In this document: piece by piece, positions 28,591-38,382 of the stretch | Layout of the letters: each line of letters begins with the position of its first letter | Position numbering within the stretch: position 1 is the stretch's first letter | From: Bacillus fungorum | Lineage (GTDB): Bacteria; Bacillota; Bacilli; Bacillales; Bacillaceae_G | NCBI RefSeq assembly: GCF_002746455.1 | Contig: NZ_NWUW01000002.1 | Location: 124,001 to 188,000, forward strand | Length of the DNA stretch: 64,000 nt | Reading direction: 5' to 3' | The notes under the pieces: model-generated | Told to the model about the DNA's origin: nothing | Databases searched by the model: none | Seen by the model: the letters and a program-made list of their open reading frames with translations, nothing else | Program-made: the position numbers and the translations under genes

Positions 28591-29877
28591 ATGGAGAAAA
28601 TTGTTTATGAGCAATTAAAAGAGACGCTCTATTATGAAAAACTTCCTAATGGATTAGATGTATATATTTTACCGAAGCAAGGATTTAATAAAACATTTGC
28701 AACGTTTACGACAAAATATGGTTCTATAGATAATACATTCGTACCACTAGGTAAAGAGGAAATGGTTCGTGTGCCTGATGGAATTGCTCATTTTCTTGAG
28801 CATAAATTATTTGAAAAAGAAGATCACGATGCTTTCCAATTGTTTAGTAAACAAGGAGCATCGGCAAATGCTTTCACATCGTTCACAAGAACAGCTTACC
28901 TTTTTTCATGTACATCAAATGTAGAACAAAATTTAAATACATTGTTAAATTTCGTACAAGAGCCTTACTTCTCTGAAAAAACAGTTGAAAAAGAGAAGGG
29001 GATTATCGGGCAAGAAATTCAAATGTATCAAGATAATCCGGATTGGCGCTTATACTTTGGATTAATTGATAGCTTATTTGTAAAACACCCAATTAAAATT
29101 GATATTGCAGGGACAATTGAGTCTATTAGTAAAATTACGAAAGACCTATTATATGAATGTTATGAAACGTTTTATCATCCGAGCAATATGTTAATGTTTG
29201 TTGTAGGTGCAATTGATCCAGAGAAAACGATGGATTTGATACGTGAAAATCAAGCGACAAAAGATTACAAAAATCAACCAGAAATTGTACGTTCATTTGA
29301 AGAAGAACCAGATGAGGTAAATGAAAAGAAGAAGATTATTTCAATGCCTGTACAAACACCGAAATGTTTAGTTGGTATTAAAGCGACAAACTTAAAAGAA
29401 AAAGGGAAAGCCCTTTTAAAACAAGAAATTGCGCTTACGTTGCTTTTAGATTATTTATTTGGGAAAAGCTCAGTTCATTACGAATCTTTATATAATGAAG
29501 GACTTATTGATGATTCGTTCTCGTATGATTATACGGAAGAGAATAACTTCGGTTTTGCAATGGTTGGCGGCGATACGAAGCAACCTGATGAGCTGGAAGA
29601 GCGTTTGAAAGGTATTTTATTAAACACAAACTATGATCAATTAGATGAGGCAGCATTAGAACGAGTAAAGAAAAAGAAAATAGGTGGCTTTTTACGTTCC
29701 TTGAATTCACCGGAATATATTGCAAATCAATTTACACGATATGCGTTTAATGAATCGAGTCTGTTTGATGCATTGACTGTATTAGAAAGTCTAACGGTTC
29801 AAGATTTACAAGAAGTAGCCCAATTACTATTATCAGAAGAGAAAATGAGTGTTTGCCAAGTTTTACCGAAAAAATAA
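28591..29877 (+). CDS. ymfH: YmfH, M16 family zinc metallopeptidase
   Basis: 428 residues, immediately after the ymfF stop with GGAGGGAG as ribosome binding site. The zinc motif HFLEHKLFEKED is intact, with the downstream acidic ligand in the KGIIGQEIQMYQDNPD segment. The pair resembles mitochondrial processing peptidase, with one catalytic and one non-catalytic chain. No signal peptide is seen, so it is likely cytosolic. Substrate unknown. A strong terminator follows. Confidence 0.94.
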   Translation: MEKIVYEQLKETLYYEKLPNGLDVYILPKQGFNKTFATFTTKYGSIDNTFVPLGKEEMVRVPDGIAHFLEHKLFEKEDHDAFQLFSKQGASANAFTSFTRTAYLFSCTSNVEQNLNTLLNFVQEPYFSEKTVEKEKGIIGQEIQMYQDNPDWRLYFGLIDSLFVKHPIKIDIAGTIESISKITKDLLYECYETFYHPSNMLMFVVGAIDPEKTMDLIRENQATKDYKNQPEIVRSFEEEPDEVNEKKKIISMPVQTPKCLVGIKATNLKEKGKALLKQEIALTLLLDYLFGKSSVHYESLYNEGLIDDSFSYDYTEENNFGFAMVGGDTKQPDELEERLKGILLNTNYDQLDEAALERVKKKKIGGFLRSLNSPEYIANQFTRYAFNESSLFDALTVLESLTVQDLQEVAQLLLSEEKMSVCQVLPKK

Positions 29878-29888
29878 AAGGTTTCATA

Positions 29889-29937
29889 ATAATACCCTCA
29901 TCTTATCATTGATAAATTGTAAGATGAGGGTATTATT
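29889..29937 (+). terminator. intrinsic terminator after ymfH
   Basis: A 14-16-bp stem (AATACCCTCATCTTA / TAAGATGAGGGTATT) followed by ATTTATTT. It may act only partially, since the ymf genes continue downstream. Confidence 0.8.
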
Positions 29938-29981
29938 TATTTGTAGGAAAAAGATTTTTTTTGAGATAAGAGAGGAATTGT

Positions 29982-30695
29982 ATGAAAAAGTATGCATTAG
30001 TAACTGGAGGAAGCGGAGGGATTGGCTCTGCTATTTCAAAACAATTAATTCAAGATGGATATACAGTATATGTTCATTATAATAACAGTGAAGAGAAAGT
30101 GAATGAGTTACAGAAAGGATGGGGTGAAGTAATTCCTGTTCAAGCGAATTTAGCTTCTACTGATGGGGCAGAGCAATTGTGGAAACAAATTGAACATCCT
30201 CTTGATGTTATCGTATATGCAGCTGGGAAGAGTATTTTTGGACTCGTAACAGATGTAACGAACGATGAATTGAATTACATGGTAGAACTTCAAGTGAAGA
30301 GTATCTATAAATTATTATCAATGGCACTCCCATCTATGATTCAGCGAAGAAGCGGTAATGTTGTACTTGTTTCGTCTATATGGGGACAAATTGGCGCATC
30401 ATGTGAAGTGCTTTACTCTATGGTAAAAGGTGCACAAAATTCCTATGTGAAAGCTTTAGCAAAAGAAGTTTCATTAAGTGGATTAAGAGTGAACGCGGTG
30501 GCGCCAGGTGCAATTGAAACGGAAATGTTAAGTGTATTTTCAGAAGAGGATAAGAATGAAATTGCGGAAGAGATCCCGTTAGGCAGGTTGGGACTACCAG
30601 AAGAAGTAGCGAAAACAGTGTCATTTCTCGTATCGCCAGGTGCATCTTACATAACTGGACAAATTATCGGAGTAAATGGCGGTTGGCATTGTTAA
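29982..30695 (+). CDS. ymfI: YmfI, short-chain dehydrogenase/reductase
   Basis: 237 residues, classical SDR: TGGSGGIG cofactor loop at residues 8-15, a YAAG (NNAG-like) motif, and Tyr/Lys of the YSMVKG catalytic motif. C-terminal GQIIGVNGGWHC is typical of FabG-like reductases. The substrate is unknown; a ketoacyl-type substrate is possible. The start follows AGAGAGGAATTG. Position matches ymfI. Confidence 0.92.
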   Translation: MKKYALVTGGSGGIGSAISKQLIQDGYTVYVHYNNSEEKVNELQKGWGEVIPVQANLASTDGAEQLWKQIEHPLDVIVYAAGKSIFGLVTDVTNDELNYMVELQVKSIYKLLSMALPSMIQRRSGNVVLVSSIWGQIGASCEVLYSMVKGAQNSYVKALAKEVSLSGLRVNAVAPGAIETEMLSVFSEEDKNEIAEEIPLGRLGLPEEVAKTVSFLVSPGASYITGQIIGVNGGWHC

Positions 30696-30770
30696 AAATT
30701 TCTTACATAAAAAATGAAAAACTGTACAAATTAAGCATGATTCTATTACTAAGTAGTGAGGTGCTTACAC

Positions 30771-31019
30771 ATGTCAGTTTTAGATAATTTTGATCAATGG
30801 AAGAGCTTTTTAGGAGAACGTTTAGAACAAGCAGAAGGGAAAGGGCTTAACAGTGGTGCTGTATCAGATATGGCATTTCGTGTTGGTGATTATTTAGCAA
30901 ATGAAGTAGAAGCGCGCAACGATCAAGAGAAATTGTTGGCTGAGCTTTGGAAAGTTGCTGATGAACAAGAGCAGCATACAATCGCAAACTTAATGGTAAA
31001 GTTTGTACAACATAAGTAA
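30771..31019 (+). CDS. ymfJ: YmfJ, DUF3243 family protein
   Basis: An 82-residue soluble protein beginning MSVLDNFDQWKSFLGERLEQA, a DUF3243 signature. ATG 30771 is chosen because GTGAGGTG precedes it; an in-frame GTG at 30756 would destroy that spacing. Helical and charged, without known function. Followed by a terminator. Confidence 0.88.
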   Translation: MSVLDNFDQWKSFLGERLEQAEGKGLNSGAVSDMAFRVGDYLANEVEARNDQEKLLAELWKVADEQEQHTIANLMVKFVQHK

Positions 31020-31020
31020 A

Positions 31021-31054
31021 AAATAGAGAGGAGAATTTCCTCTCTATTTTTTTG
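31021..31054 (+). terminator. intrinsic terminator after ymfJ
   Basis: Stem AAATAGAGAGGA/TCCTCTCTATTT with a GAATT-containing loop and T7. Confidence 0.9.
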
Positions 31055-31157
31055 TATAATAATTGAACGAGATAGATTATACATTTAGCTTCCCTATTAA
31101 GGTGAAATCATATAATATAGTACGTAGGTGTAAAGTAAGCAAGGGGAGTGATCTTGG

Positions 31158-31943
31158 ATGATTGAATGGTATTTTGAATATGAAATACATAAAAACCGAC
31201 CTGGCTTGCTTGGTGACGTTTCTTCGTTAATCGGTATGCTCGGCATTAATATTGTCACAATTAATGGTGTAGATAATGCACGACGTGGATTACTCCTTAT
31301 GTGTGATAATCAAGAGCAAATCTCTAGACTTGAATCAATTTTAAATACGATGGATAACATAACGGTAACGAAATATCGTCCGCCAAAGCTAAGAGATAAG
31401 CTAGCGGTTAGACATGGAAGGTACATACAACGAGATGCAGATGATAAGAAGACATTTCGGTTTGTGCGTGATGAATTAGGGTTACTTGTAGACTTTATGG
31501 CTGAAATAATGAAAAAAGAAGGTCATAAACTAATTGGTATACGAGGCATGCCTCGTGTCGGAAAAACAGAATCCATTGTTGCCGCAAGTGTTTGTGCAAA
31601 TAAAAGATGGTTATTTGTATCATCTACTCTTATTAAGCAAACGGTTCGTAGTCAATTGATTGAAGACGAGTATAGCGACGACAATATTTTCATCTTAGAT
31701 GGAATCGTGTCAACAAAGCGTGCTAACGAAAGGCATTGGCAGCTTGTCCGTGAAATCATGAGATTGCCTGCAACGAAAGTTGTGGAACATCCTGACGTAT
31801 TTGTGAGTCAGTCAGAATACACGTTGGATGATTTTGATTATATTATCGAGTTGCGTAACGATTATGATGAAGAAATTCAATATAATTTAGTAGATGAAAT
31901 TGAGCAAGGTACGCAAAATAATTTCTCTATGTTTGACTTTTAA
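31158..31943 (+). CDS. ymfK: YmfK, ACT-like plus P-loop protein (DUF3388)
   Basis: 261 residues. An N-terminal ACT-like segment (EIHKNRPGLLGDVSSLIGMLG) is followed by a region with a Walker A-like loop, GMPRVGKTE, near residue 135 and an FILDG Walker B-like strand. The combination suggests small-molecule sensing coupled to nucleotide binding; the actual role is unknown. The start follows AAGGGGAGTG. It precedes the RodZ-like gene ymfM as in B. subtilis. Confidence 0.88.
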   Translation: MIEWYFEYEIHKNRPGLLGDVSSLIGMLGINIVTINGVDNARRGLLLMCDNQEQISRLESILNTMDNITVTKYRPPKLRDKLAVRHGRYIQRDADDKKTFRFVRDELGLLVDFMAEIMKKEGHKLIGIRGMPRVGKTESIVAASVCANKRWLFVSSTLIKQTVRSQLIEDEYSDDNIFILDGIVSTKRANERHWQLVREIMRLPATKVVEHPDVFVSQSEYTLDDFDYIIELRNDYDEEIQYNLVDEIEQGTQNNFSMFDF

Positions 31944-31964
31944 AGAAATATTGAGGTGTTAGTA

Positions 31965-32876
31965 GTGACAGAATTAGGACAAAAGCTGAAAGAAGCAAGA
32001 GGAACGAAAGGCTTGTCTATTGATCAGCTGCATGAGATTACAAAAATTCAAAAACGCCATTTAGTAGCGATTGAGGAAGGCAATTATGATGTATTGCCAG
32101 GAGCTTTTTATGCGCGTGCATTCATTAAACAATACGCAGATGCGGTTGGATTAAATGGAGAAGAACTGCTTGTAGAATATCAGAGTACGATACCACAATC
32201 TGAAAAACGCGACGTTCCACAAGTGTCAACTGGACAAAAAACACAAGAAACAATGCAAAAATCTTCATCATGGCCAATTGCAGATCATATGCCAAAAATC
32301 TTAGTTGCGCTGTTAGTAATCGCAGTTGGAGTGGTAATTTGGTTTGTTTTCCAAGCGTTAACTGGAAAAGGTGATGAGAAAGTTCCGAATGCTCAAAGTG
32401 AAAAAATTGAAGTTAAAAAAGCGGAAAACTCTCCGTTAGATACGAAGAAAGATGAAGTGAAAGCGGAAGAGCCGAAAAAAGAGGAACCGAAAAAAGAAGA
32501 ACCAAAGAAAGAGGAACAACCAGCGCAGCCAACTGGACAGCAAGAAGTGAAAGTAGTTGGAACAACTGGGAAGGTATCTACTTTGGAAATTCATAATAAT
32601 AAAACATTAGAACTGGAAATATCGGGTAAAGGTGCGAGTTATGTAGATGTTAAAGATGATGCTGGGAATGTGATTCTAAACACTACAGTACAAGAGGGCC
32701 AAATAGAAAAACATGATGTATCAACATTAAAAGAAGTGCGACTTAATATTGGAAATGCAACGAATGTTGAAGTTAAACTGAATGGCCAAGTGGTCGCATA
32801 CCCATTGGATCCAGAAAAAGAACTTCACCAAAGATTGGTGATAAAAAACCAAGGGATAGAGCAACCTGCACAATAA
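31965..32876 (+). CDS. ymfM: YmfM/RodZ-like cell-shape protein
   Basis: 303 residues. An N-terminal helix-turn-helix of the RodZ type (ELGQKLKEARGTKGLSIDQL) is cytoplasmic; one membrane segment lies at about residues 108-131 (KILVALLVIAVGVVIWFVF); then a Lys/Glu/Pro-rich linker with EPKKE repeats and an extracellular beta-rich DUF4115 domain. RodZ proteins connect MreB filaments to the wall elongation machinery. GTG 31965 is chosen for the GAGGTG site six bases ahead. A terminator follows. Confidence 0.92.
   Translation: MTELGQKLKEARGTKGLSIDQLHEITKIQKRHLVAIEEGNYDVLPGAFYARAFIKQYADAVGLNGEELLVEYQSTIPQSEKRDVPQVSTGQKTQETMQKSSSWPIADHMPKILVALLVIAVGVVIWFVFQALTGKGDEKVPNAQSEKIEVKKAENSPLDTKKDEVKAEEPKKEEPKKEEPKKEEQPAQPTGQQEVKVVGTTGKVSTLEIHNNKTLELEISGKGASYVDVKDDAGNVILNTTVQEGQIEKHDVSTLKEVRLNIGNATNVEVKLNGQVVAYPLDPEKELHQRLVIKNQGIEQPAQ
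32468..32517 (+). repeat. tandem EPKKE-coding repeat in ymfM
   Basis: Three near-identical 15-base units encode EPKKE repeats in the extracytoplasmic linker. Such tracts can change in number between strains. Confidence 0.8.
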
Positions 32877-32877
32877 C

Positions 32878-32901
32878 AGTCATCGCTTCGATGACTTTTT
32901 T
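32878..32901 (+). terminator. intrinsic terminator after ymfM
   Basis: Stem AGTCATCG/CGATGACT with a short loop and T6. Confidence 0.85.
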
Positions 32902-32939
32902 CAATGAACAAATGTTTTTGATATGATGGAGGAATAGCT

Positions 32940-33518
32940 GTGAATTTACCAAATAAAATTACAATATCTAGAATCTGCTTAATTCCAATTTTTATGGTAA
33001 TTATGTTAGCACCCTTTGATTGGGGTTCATACACAATTGGTGATGTTGATTTACCAGTTCAACATTTAGTAGGGGCACTTATCTTTATTATTGCTTCGGC
33101 TACAGATTGGATTGATGGACATTACGCAAGAAAGTATAATCTTGTAACGAATTTAGGGAAGTTTCTTGACCCGTTAGCTGATAAATTACTTGTTTCAGCA
33201 GCTCTTATCACGTTAGTTGAGATGCAATACGTATCTGCTTGGATCGTTATTGTAATTATAAGCCGTGAGTTTGCGGTAACTGGTTTACGCCTTGTACTTG
33301 CTGGAACAGGAGAAGTAGTTGCGGCAAATCAGCTAGGGAAAATTAAGACATGGACACAAATTATTGCGATTGCAGCATACTTATTACACGATGTACCTTT
33401 AAATTTAATTCATATTCCGGTAGCTGATATCTTTATATGGATTGCATTAATTTTTACTGTTATTTCAGGATGGGATTATTTCTGGAAAAATAGAGCTGCT
33501 TTTGTAAACTCAAAATAG
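32940..33518 (+). CDS. pgsA: CDP-diacylglycerol-glycerol-3-phosphate 3-phosphatidyltransferase
   Basis: Makes phosphatidylglycerophosphate, the committed step to phosphatidylglycerol. 192 residues with several membrane segments and the CDP-alcohol phosphotransferase motif [12 protein letters not shown]...[10 protein letters not shown] (all conserved Asp, Gly and Arg present). GTG start with GGAGGAATAG upstream. It ends 20 bases before cinA. Confidence 0.96.
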   Translation: MNLPNKITISRICLIPIFMVIMLAPFDWGSYTIGDVDLPVQHLVGALIFIIASATDWIDGHYARKYNLVTNLGKFLDPLADKLLVSAALITLVEMQYVSAWIVIVIISREFAVTGLRLVLAGTGEVVAANQLGKIKTWTQIIAIAAYLLHDVPLNLIHIPVADIFIWIALIFTVISGWDYFWKNRAAFVNSK

Positions 33519-33538
33519 AAGTTTATGGGGGAATTGGG

Positions 33539-34777
33539 ATGAATGCTGAAATTATTGCGGTTGGAACTGAATTATTACTTGGACAAATTGCAAATACAAA
33601 CGCCCAGTTTTTATCTGAAAAGTTAGCTTCAATTGGAATTAACGTCTACTACCATACTGTAGTCGGCGATAATAACAATCGATTACAGCAGGCGATTGAA
33701 GTTGCGGAAGAACGTGCTGACATGCTTATTTTCACAGGTGGATTAGGCCCGACAAAAGATGATTTGACGAAAGAAACGATATCTTCTAGTTTGGGTGAAG
33801 AGCTTGTGTATGATGAAAAGGCATTAGCATCGATAAGCGATTACTTTAAGCGTACAGGCCGTGAGTTCACGGAGAATAATAAAAAGCAGGCGCTCGTTTT
33901 GAATAGAGCAACTGTATTTGCGAATGATCACGGCATGGCACCTGGTATGGGGTTAAATAAGAACGGAAAAGTTTATATTTTATTGCCAGGACCACCGAAA
34001 GAAATGAAGCCGATGTATGTAAGTTATGTAGAGCCTTTTTTACGTAACATTACAACAGGAGAAAACATTTATTCTCGTGTGCTTCGCTTCTTCGGGATTG
34101 GGGAATCCCAATTAGAGGTGAAAGTTCAAGATTTAATTGATGAACAAACGAACCCGACAATTGCCCCCCTTGCGAATGATGGAGAAGTGACACTACGTTT
34201 AACTGCTAAGCATCAAAAAGCTGATGAAGCGGAGAAACTCATTCAGCATATGGAAGATTTGATTTTAGAAAGAGTAGGAGGATTTTTCTACGGATATGAC
34301 CAAGAGTTTCTGCATTATAAGGCGATAGAGTTATTGAAGAAAAAAGGATTAACTTTAGCGTGTGCAGAAAGTTTAACAGGTGGTCTCTTCGGCAATCAAG
34401 TAACCGAAAGTGCTGGTGTGTCTTCAGTATTTAAAGGTGGTGTCATTTGTTATCGTAATGATGTGAAGCAACATGTTTTACATGTACCTGAGGAAGTGTT
34501 GTCTACTGATGGTGCAGTTAGTAAAGAATGTGCTCGTTATCTTGCTGAAAATGTTAAAGAATTATTAAAAGCAGATATCGGAATTAGTTTCACTGGGGTA
34601 GCAGGACCAGATGCTTCAGAACAGAAAGAACCAGGAACAGTATTCGTTGGTTTGGCGATTAAAGATGAACCAACTGTAGTCTTTCCTCTTCATTTAAGTG
34701 GAAGTCGTCAACAAATTAGGGAACGCTCAGTAAAATATGGATTTTATCATTTGTATAAAAAGCTAGAAGAGATATAA
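33539..34777 (+). CDS. cinA: CinA family protein (competence/damage-inducible)
   Basis: 412 residues: an N-terminal MoCF/COG1058 domain ([30 protein letters not shown]) and a C-terminal NMN-deamidase-like domain ([23 protein letters not shown]). Family members act on damaged pyridine nucleotides. It sits directly upstream of recA, the common Firmicute order, but recA here also has its own promoter. The start follows TGGGGGAATTGGG. Confidence 0.94.
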   Translation: MNAEIIAVGTELLLGQIANTNAQFLSEKLASIGINVYYHTVVGDNNNRLQQAIEVAEERADMLIFTGGLGPTKDDLTKETISSSLGEELVYDEKALASISDYFKRTGREFTENNKKQALVLNRATVFANDHGMAPGMGLNKNGKVYILLPGPPKEMKPMYVSYVEPFLRNITTGENIYSRVLRFFGIGESQLEVKVQDLIDEQTNPTIAPLANDGEVTLRLTAKHQKADEAEKLIQHMEDLILERVGGFFYGYDQEFLHYKAIELLKKKGLTLACAESLTGGLFGNQVTESAGVSSVFKGGVICYRNDVKQHVLHVPEEVLSTDGAVSKECARYLAENVKELLKADIGISFTGVAGPDASEQKEPGTVFVGLAIKDEPTVVFPLHLSGSRQQIRERSVKYGFYHLYKKLEEI

Positions 34778-34836
34778 GTCTCTTTTAGCTTTTTTTAATG
34801 GTTAAATGCAGTTTTATTTGATGGAAAATAAAAAAA

Positions 34837-34850
34837 CGAATAAATGTTCG
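34837..34850 (+). promoter_or_regulatory. LexA (SOS/Din) box of recA
   Basis: CGAATAAATGTTCG fits the Gram-positive LexA operator CGAACNNNNGTTCG with one mismatch. It lies just upstream of the recA -35 element. Confidence 0.85.
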
Positions 34851-34857
34851 ATTTTTG

Positions 34858-34887
34858 TTGGCAAATTGAATTGAAAATAGGTATAAT
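34858..34887 (+). promoter_or_regulatory. sigma-A promoter of recA
   Basis: TTGGCA, 18-base spacer, perfect TATAAT, placed immediately after the LexA box and 33 bases before the start codon. Confidence 0.75.
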
Positions 34888-34920
34888 AAGATTAGCAATT
34901 CAGTTAAGGAGGAATTTTGA

Positions 34921-35529
34921 ATGAGTGATCGTCAAGCAGCGTTAGATATGGCGTTAAAACAAATAGAGAAGCAATTCGGTAAAGGTTCAATTATGAAATT
35001 AGGAGAACAAGCGGAGCGTAGAGTTTCTACAGTTTCTAGTGGTTCTTTAGCACTTGATGTGGCACTAGGGGTAGGCGGATACCCACGCGGCCGTATTATC
35101 GAAATTTATGGACCTGAAAGTTCAGGTAAAACAACAGTTTCATTACATGCAATTGCAGAGGTACAGCGTCAAGGTGGACAAGCAGCATTCATCGATGCGG
35201 AGCATGCAATGGATCCTGTATACGCACAAAAATTAGGTGTTAACATCGATGAATTACTATTATCACAACCTGATACAGGGGAGCAAGGTTTAGAAATCGC
35301 AGAAGCACTTGTGCGAAGTGGTGCGGTTGATATTATCGTAATTGACTCTGTAGCAGCTCTTGTACCGAAAGCTGAAATCGAAGGGGACATGGGTGACTCA
35401 CACGTAGGTTTACAAGCTCGTTTAATGTCTCAAGCACTTCGTAAACTTTCAGGTGCAATCAATAAATCAAAAACAATTGCAATCTTTATTAACCAAATTC
35501 GTGAAAAAGTTGGGGTTATGTTCGGAAAT
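34921..35529 (+). CDS. recA: RecA recombinase, exon 1
   Basis: Encodes residues 1-203 of RecA, the recombination and SOS co-protease ATPase. Walker [10 protein letters not shown] and the [11 protein letters not shown] strand are present. The exon ends after GVMFGN; the unspliced reading frame runs five codons into the intron and stops at 35547, which would remove the last third of the protein. Joined to exon 2 the frame gives 343 residues, the normal RecA length, with the conserved [18 protein letters not shown] restored. The start follows AAGGAGGAATTTTG. Confidence 0.96.
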
Positions 35530-35856
35530 CAACTACAAGTTGCTTAATCGTAAAGATTAAGGAGTTTACTATGGGTTTCCCTTGCTAGTGATAGCATGTT
35601 AAAAAACCTTGTGAACCTTATTGCCTAAGGGTGTAACTATTCATATAGTTGCTAACGGTGAAGCCCACCATTATTTAGGGTAATACCGTGCCAAGCTCCA
35701 TAGTGATATGGGGAAGGTGTAGAGACTACCGAAAAGGACTTTTAGTTAACTGAGTAGGGTACGGCAGATGATAGGCTACTGCTGGAAGTGCAAGGCTCTC
35801 TGTAAAGAGATGAAGAGATAGTCCGGACTATAGAGATGGAAAATCTATAGATAGTG
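35530..35856 (+). ncRNA. group I self-splicing intron in recA, no homing endonuclease
   Basis: 327 bases interrupt recA exactly between the codons for Asn203 and Pro204. The upstream exon ends in T and the intron in G, as group I introns require. The exon end GGAAAT can pair with GTTTCC at 35575-35580 as the internal guide, with the U-G pair at the splice site. A CTTAATC/GATTAAG hairpin lies between them. GTGTAGAGACTACC (35717-35730) and GATAGTCC near 35816-35823 fit the two P7 strands. No open frame for an endonuclease. A recA group I intron is known in B. anthracis and relatives. Confidence 0.93.
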
Positions 35857-36279
35857 CCAGAAACAACTCCAGGTGGTCGTGCGTTGAAATTCTATTCAAC
35901 TGTTCGTCTTGAAGTGCGTCGTGCGGAGCAATTAAAGCAAGGTAACGACATCGTTGGTAATAAAACAAAAGTAAAAGTAGTTAAAAATAAAGTAGCACCA
36001 CCATTCCGTGTTGCTGAAGTTGATATTATGTACGGAGAAGGTATTTCAAGAGAAGGTGAAATCTTAGATATGGCTTCTGAACTTGATATCGTTCAAAAGA
36101 GCGGTGCTTGGTACTCTTATAATGAAGAACGCTTAGGACAAGGTCGTGAAAATTCGAAGCAGTTCTTAAAAGAAAATACGGATTTAAGAGAAGAAATTGC
36201 TTTCTTTATTCGTGAGCATCACGGAATTAGTGAAGATTCTGGTGCTGAAGGTCCGGAAGATTCAAATCTTCTTGATTAA
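35857..36279 (+). CDS. recA: RecA recombinase, exon 2
   Basis: Encodes RecA residues 204-343, beginning [22 protein letters not shown], with the C-terminal domain and acidic tail. It has no start codon or ribosome binding site of its own and depends on intron removal. A terminator follows the stop. Confidence 0.95.
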   Translation, partial: PETTPGGRALKFYSTVRLEVRRAEQLKQGNDIVGNKTKVKVVKNKVAPPFRVAEVDIMYGEGISREGEILDMASELDIVQKSGAWYSYNEERLGQGRENSKQFLKENTDLREEIAFFIREHHGISEDSGAEGPEDSNLLD

Positions 36280-36314
36280 AAATAAAAGACACGGGATCGT
36301 GTCTTTTATTTTTG
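36280..36314 (+). terminator. intrinsic terminator after recA
   Basis: Stem AAAATAAAAGACACG/CGTGTCTTTTATTTTT, with T run. Confidence 0.9.
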
Positions 36315-36513
36315 TATCATTATGAAAGCGTTGTATATCGTTGGAGATAAAATATTTAATCTATCTAAAAGATTATGTATAAAGAGGGATATATGCACGT
36401 TTCACATGAATAAACTGGAATTTACTAAGGTTTTCCAGGATAATATGCTGTCTGCTTTTTAAATTCATATATGAATTAGGGCTGAAGGTAAAGAAAGTAA
36501 AAGTAGACAACGC
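36315..36513. other. spacer between recA and the rny promoter
   Basis: About 200 AT-rich bases without a credible gene. Apart from a short TGGAA/TTCCA inverted repeat around 36418-36438, I see no structure worth a name. Confidence 0.4.
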
Positions 36514-36542
36514 TTGACAATGAAAATTGCGATAGATACAAT
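36514..36542 (+). promoter_or_regulatory. sigma-A promoter of rny
   Basis: TTGACA, 17-base spacer, TACAAT: near-consensus. It gives a leader of about 210 bases before the rny start, with several hairpins (e.g. CTTCTC/GAGAAG near 36580 and TTCGG/CCGAA at 36599-36626). Confidence 0.8.
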
Positions 36543-36698
36543 GAGAATGTATATTTTTTCTTATATACGAAACACTCTTCTCAAGAAGAGAAGTAATATT
36601 CGGAGTAAGACTTAAATCTTGCCGAAATAATAATATGACATTTTAATTGTGAAATGAAGAAAGTCCCTTAAAAAAGCGGGGCGACGGTCTTTGCTGTA

Positions 36699-36734
36699 TG
36701 TTGGTATTCAATGTACATGCCGACAGTCTTTTTT
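36699..36734 (+). promoter_or_regulatory. terminator-like hairpin in the rny leader
   Basis: TGTTGGTA pairs with TGCCGACA (two wobbles) around an 11-base loop and is followed by GTC and T6, ending 26 bases before the rny start. Within a transcript from the strong upstream promoter this could act as an attenuator. Confidence 0.5.
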
Positions 36735-36760
36735 CATTCATAGCAAGGGGAGGTGAAATC

Positions 36761-38323
36761 ATGAGTAGTACAGTTTGGATACTCATCTCCATTTTGCTTG
36801 CAACAGTCGGTGCAGTTGTTGGCTTTTTTGTTCGAAAGTCTATTGCTGAAGCGAAGATTAATGGTGCAGCTAATGAAGCGAAACGTATTCTAGACGAAGC
36901 GAATCGTGAGGCTGAAGCACTTAAGAAAGAAGCGCTTTTAGAAGCAAAGGATGAAATTCATACACTTCGTACAGAAGCTGAATTAGAAATTCGTGACCGT
37001 AGAAGCGAATTACAAAAACAAGAAAATCGTTTAATGCAAAAAGAAGAGAACCTTGATCGTAAAGACGAAACGCTCGATAAACGCGAGCAACAGTTAGAAA
37101 AGAAAGAGGATTCTCTTGTAGCGAGACAACAACAGATTGAAGAGTTGGAAAGCAAAGTGGGAGAGTTAGTTCAAAAGCAACAAACAGAATTAGAGCGCAT
37201 TTCCAATCTGACACGCGAACAAGCGAAAGCAATTATTCTTGGTAAAGTAGAAAGTGAAGTTTCTCATGAAATTGCCGTAATGGTAAAAGAAAGTGAAGTT
37301 CGTGCGAAAGAAGAAGCGGATAAGAAAGCAAAAGAGATTTTATCTCTTGCAATGCAAAGATGTGCAGCTGATCATGTTGCTGAAACAACCGTTTCGGTTG
37401 TAAATCTTCCAAATGACGAAATGAAGGGACGTATTATCGGACGTGAAGGTCGAAATATTCGTACGTTAGAAACGTTAACAGGTATTGACCTAATTATCGA
37501 TGATACACCAGAAGCGGTTATTCTTTCTGGATTCGACCCAATTCGTCGTGAAACAGCTCGTATCGCTCTTGATAAACTAGTACAGGACGGACGTATTCAC
37601 CCAGCGCGTATTGAAGAGATGGTCGAAAAATCAAGACGTGAAGTGGACGAATACATTCGCGAAGTCGGAGAGCAAACAACGTTTGAAGTGGGTGTTCACG
37701 GATTACATCCAGATTTAATTAAGATTTTAGGTCGTTTAAAATACCGTACAAGTTACGGACAAAACGTCTTAAAACACTCTATGGAAGTTGCATATTTAAC
37801 TGGACTTATGGCAGCGGAGCTTGGTGAGGATGAAAAACTAGCAAGACGTGCTGGTCTATTACATGACATCGGTAAAGCGATTGACCATGAAGTAGAAGGT
37901 AGCCACGTTGAAATTGGTGTTGAACTCGCAACGAAATATAAAGAACATCCTGTAGTTATAAACAGTATTGCATCTCACCATGGGGACACAGAACCAACTT
38001 CTATCATTGCAGTTTTAGTTGCAGCAGCAGATGCATTATCAGCTGCAAGACCTGGAGCTCGTAGTGAAACACTTGAGAACTATATTCGTCGTCTTGAAAA
38101 GTTAGAAGAGATTTCAGAGTCTTATGAAGGCGTAGAAAAATCTTTCGCAATTCAAGCAGGACGAGAAGTTCGTATTCTGGTAAAGCCAGATACAATTGAT
38201 GATTTAGAAGCTCATCGTTTAGCTCGTGATATTCGAAAACGTATTGAAAATGAACTGGATTACCCAGGACATATTAAAGTAACTGTTATTCGTGAAACAC
38301 GTGCAGTGGAATACGCAAAATAA
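36761..38323 (+). CDS. rny: ribonuclease Y
   Basis: Membrane-anchored endoribonuclease that starts bulk mRNA decay. 520 residues: one N-terminal membrane segment (about 4-24), a long Glu/Lys-rich coiled coil to about residue 190, a KH domain ([20 protein letters not shown]) and an HD domain with HDIGKA. ATG 36761 is chosen because GGGGAGGTG stands just before it; the frame is open back to 36698 but that part overlaps the leader hairpin. A terminator follows. Confidence 0.96.
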   Translation: MSSTVWILISILLATVGAVVGFFVRKSIAEAKINGAANEAKRILDEANREAEALKKEALLEAKDEIHTLRTEAELEIRDRRSELQKQENRLMQKEENLDRKDETLDKREQQLEKKEDSLVARQQQIEELESKVGELVQKQQTELERISNLTREQAKAIILGKVESEVSHEIAVMVKESEVRAKEEADKKAKEILSLAMQRCAADHVAETTVSVVNLPNDEMKGRIIGREGRNIRTLETLTGIDLIIDDTPEAVILSGFDPIRRETARIALDKLVQDGRIHPARIEEMVEKSRREVDEYIREVGEQTTFEVGVHGLHPDLIKILGRLKYRTSYGQNVLKHSMEVAYLTGLMAAELGEDEKLARRAGLLHDIGKAIDHEVEGSHVEIGVELATKYKEHPVVINSIASHHGDTEPTSIIAVLVAAADALSAARPGARSETLENYIRRLEKLEEISESYEGVEKSFAIQAGREVRILVKPDTIDDLEAHRLARDIRKRIENELDYPGHIKVTVIRETRAVEYAK

Positions 38324-38350
38324 AGTGGTGAAACACCACTTTATTTTTTT
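38320..38350 (+). terminator. intrinsic terminator after rny
   Basis: Stem AAATAAAGTGGTG/CACCACTTTATTT around AAA, followed by T4-7. Confidence 0.92.
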
Positions 38351-38382
38351 GTGTTGGAATTGGTTAAAATAAAGGAAATTAG

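Noticed and set aside
32468-32517. Short tandem repeats as a CRISPR-like array
   Set aside because: Units are contiguous coding repeats (EPKKE) within ymfM, with no spacers.
35530-35547. recA as a naturally truncated 208-residue protein or a frameshift pseudogene
   Set aside because: The interruption has group I intron ends and pairing, and exact removal restores a normal 343-residue RecA.
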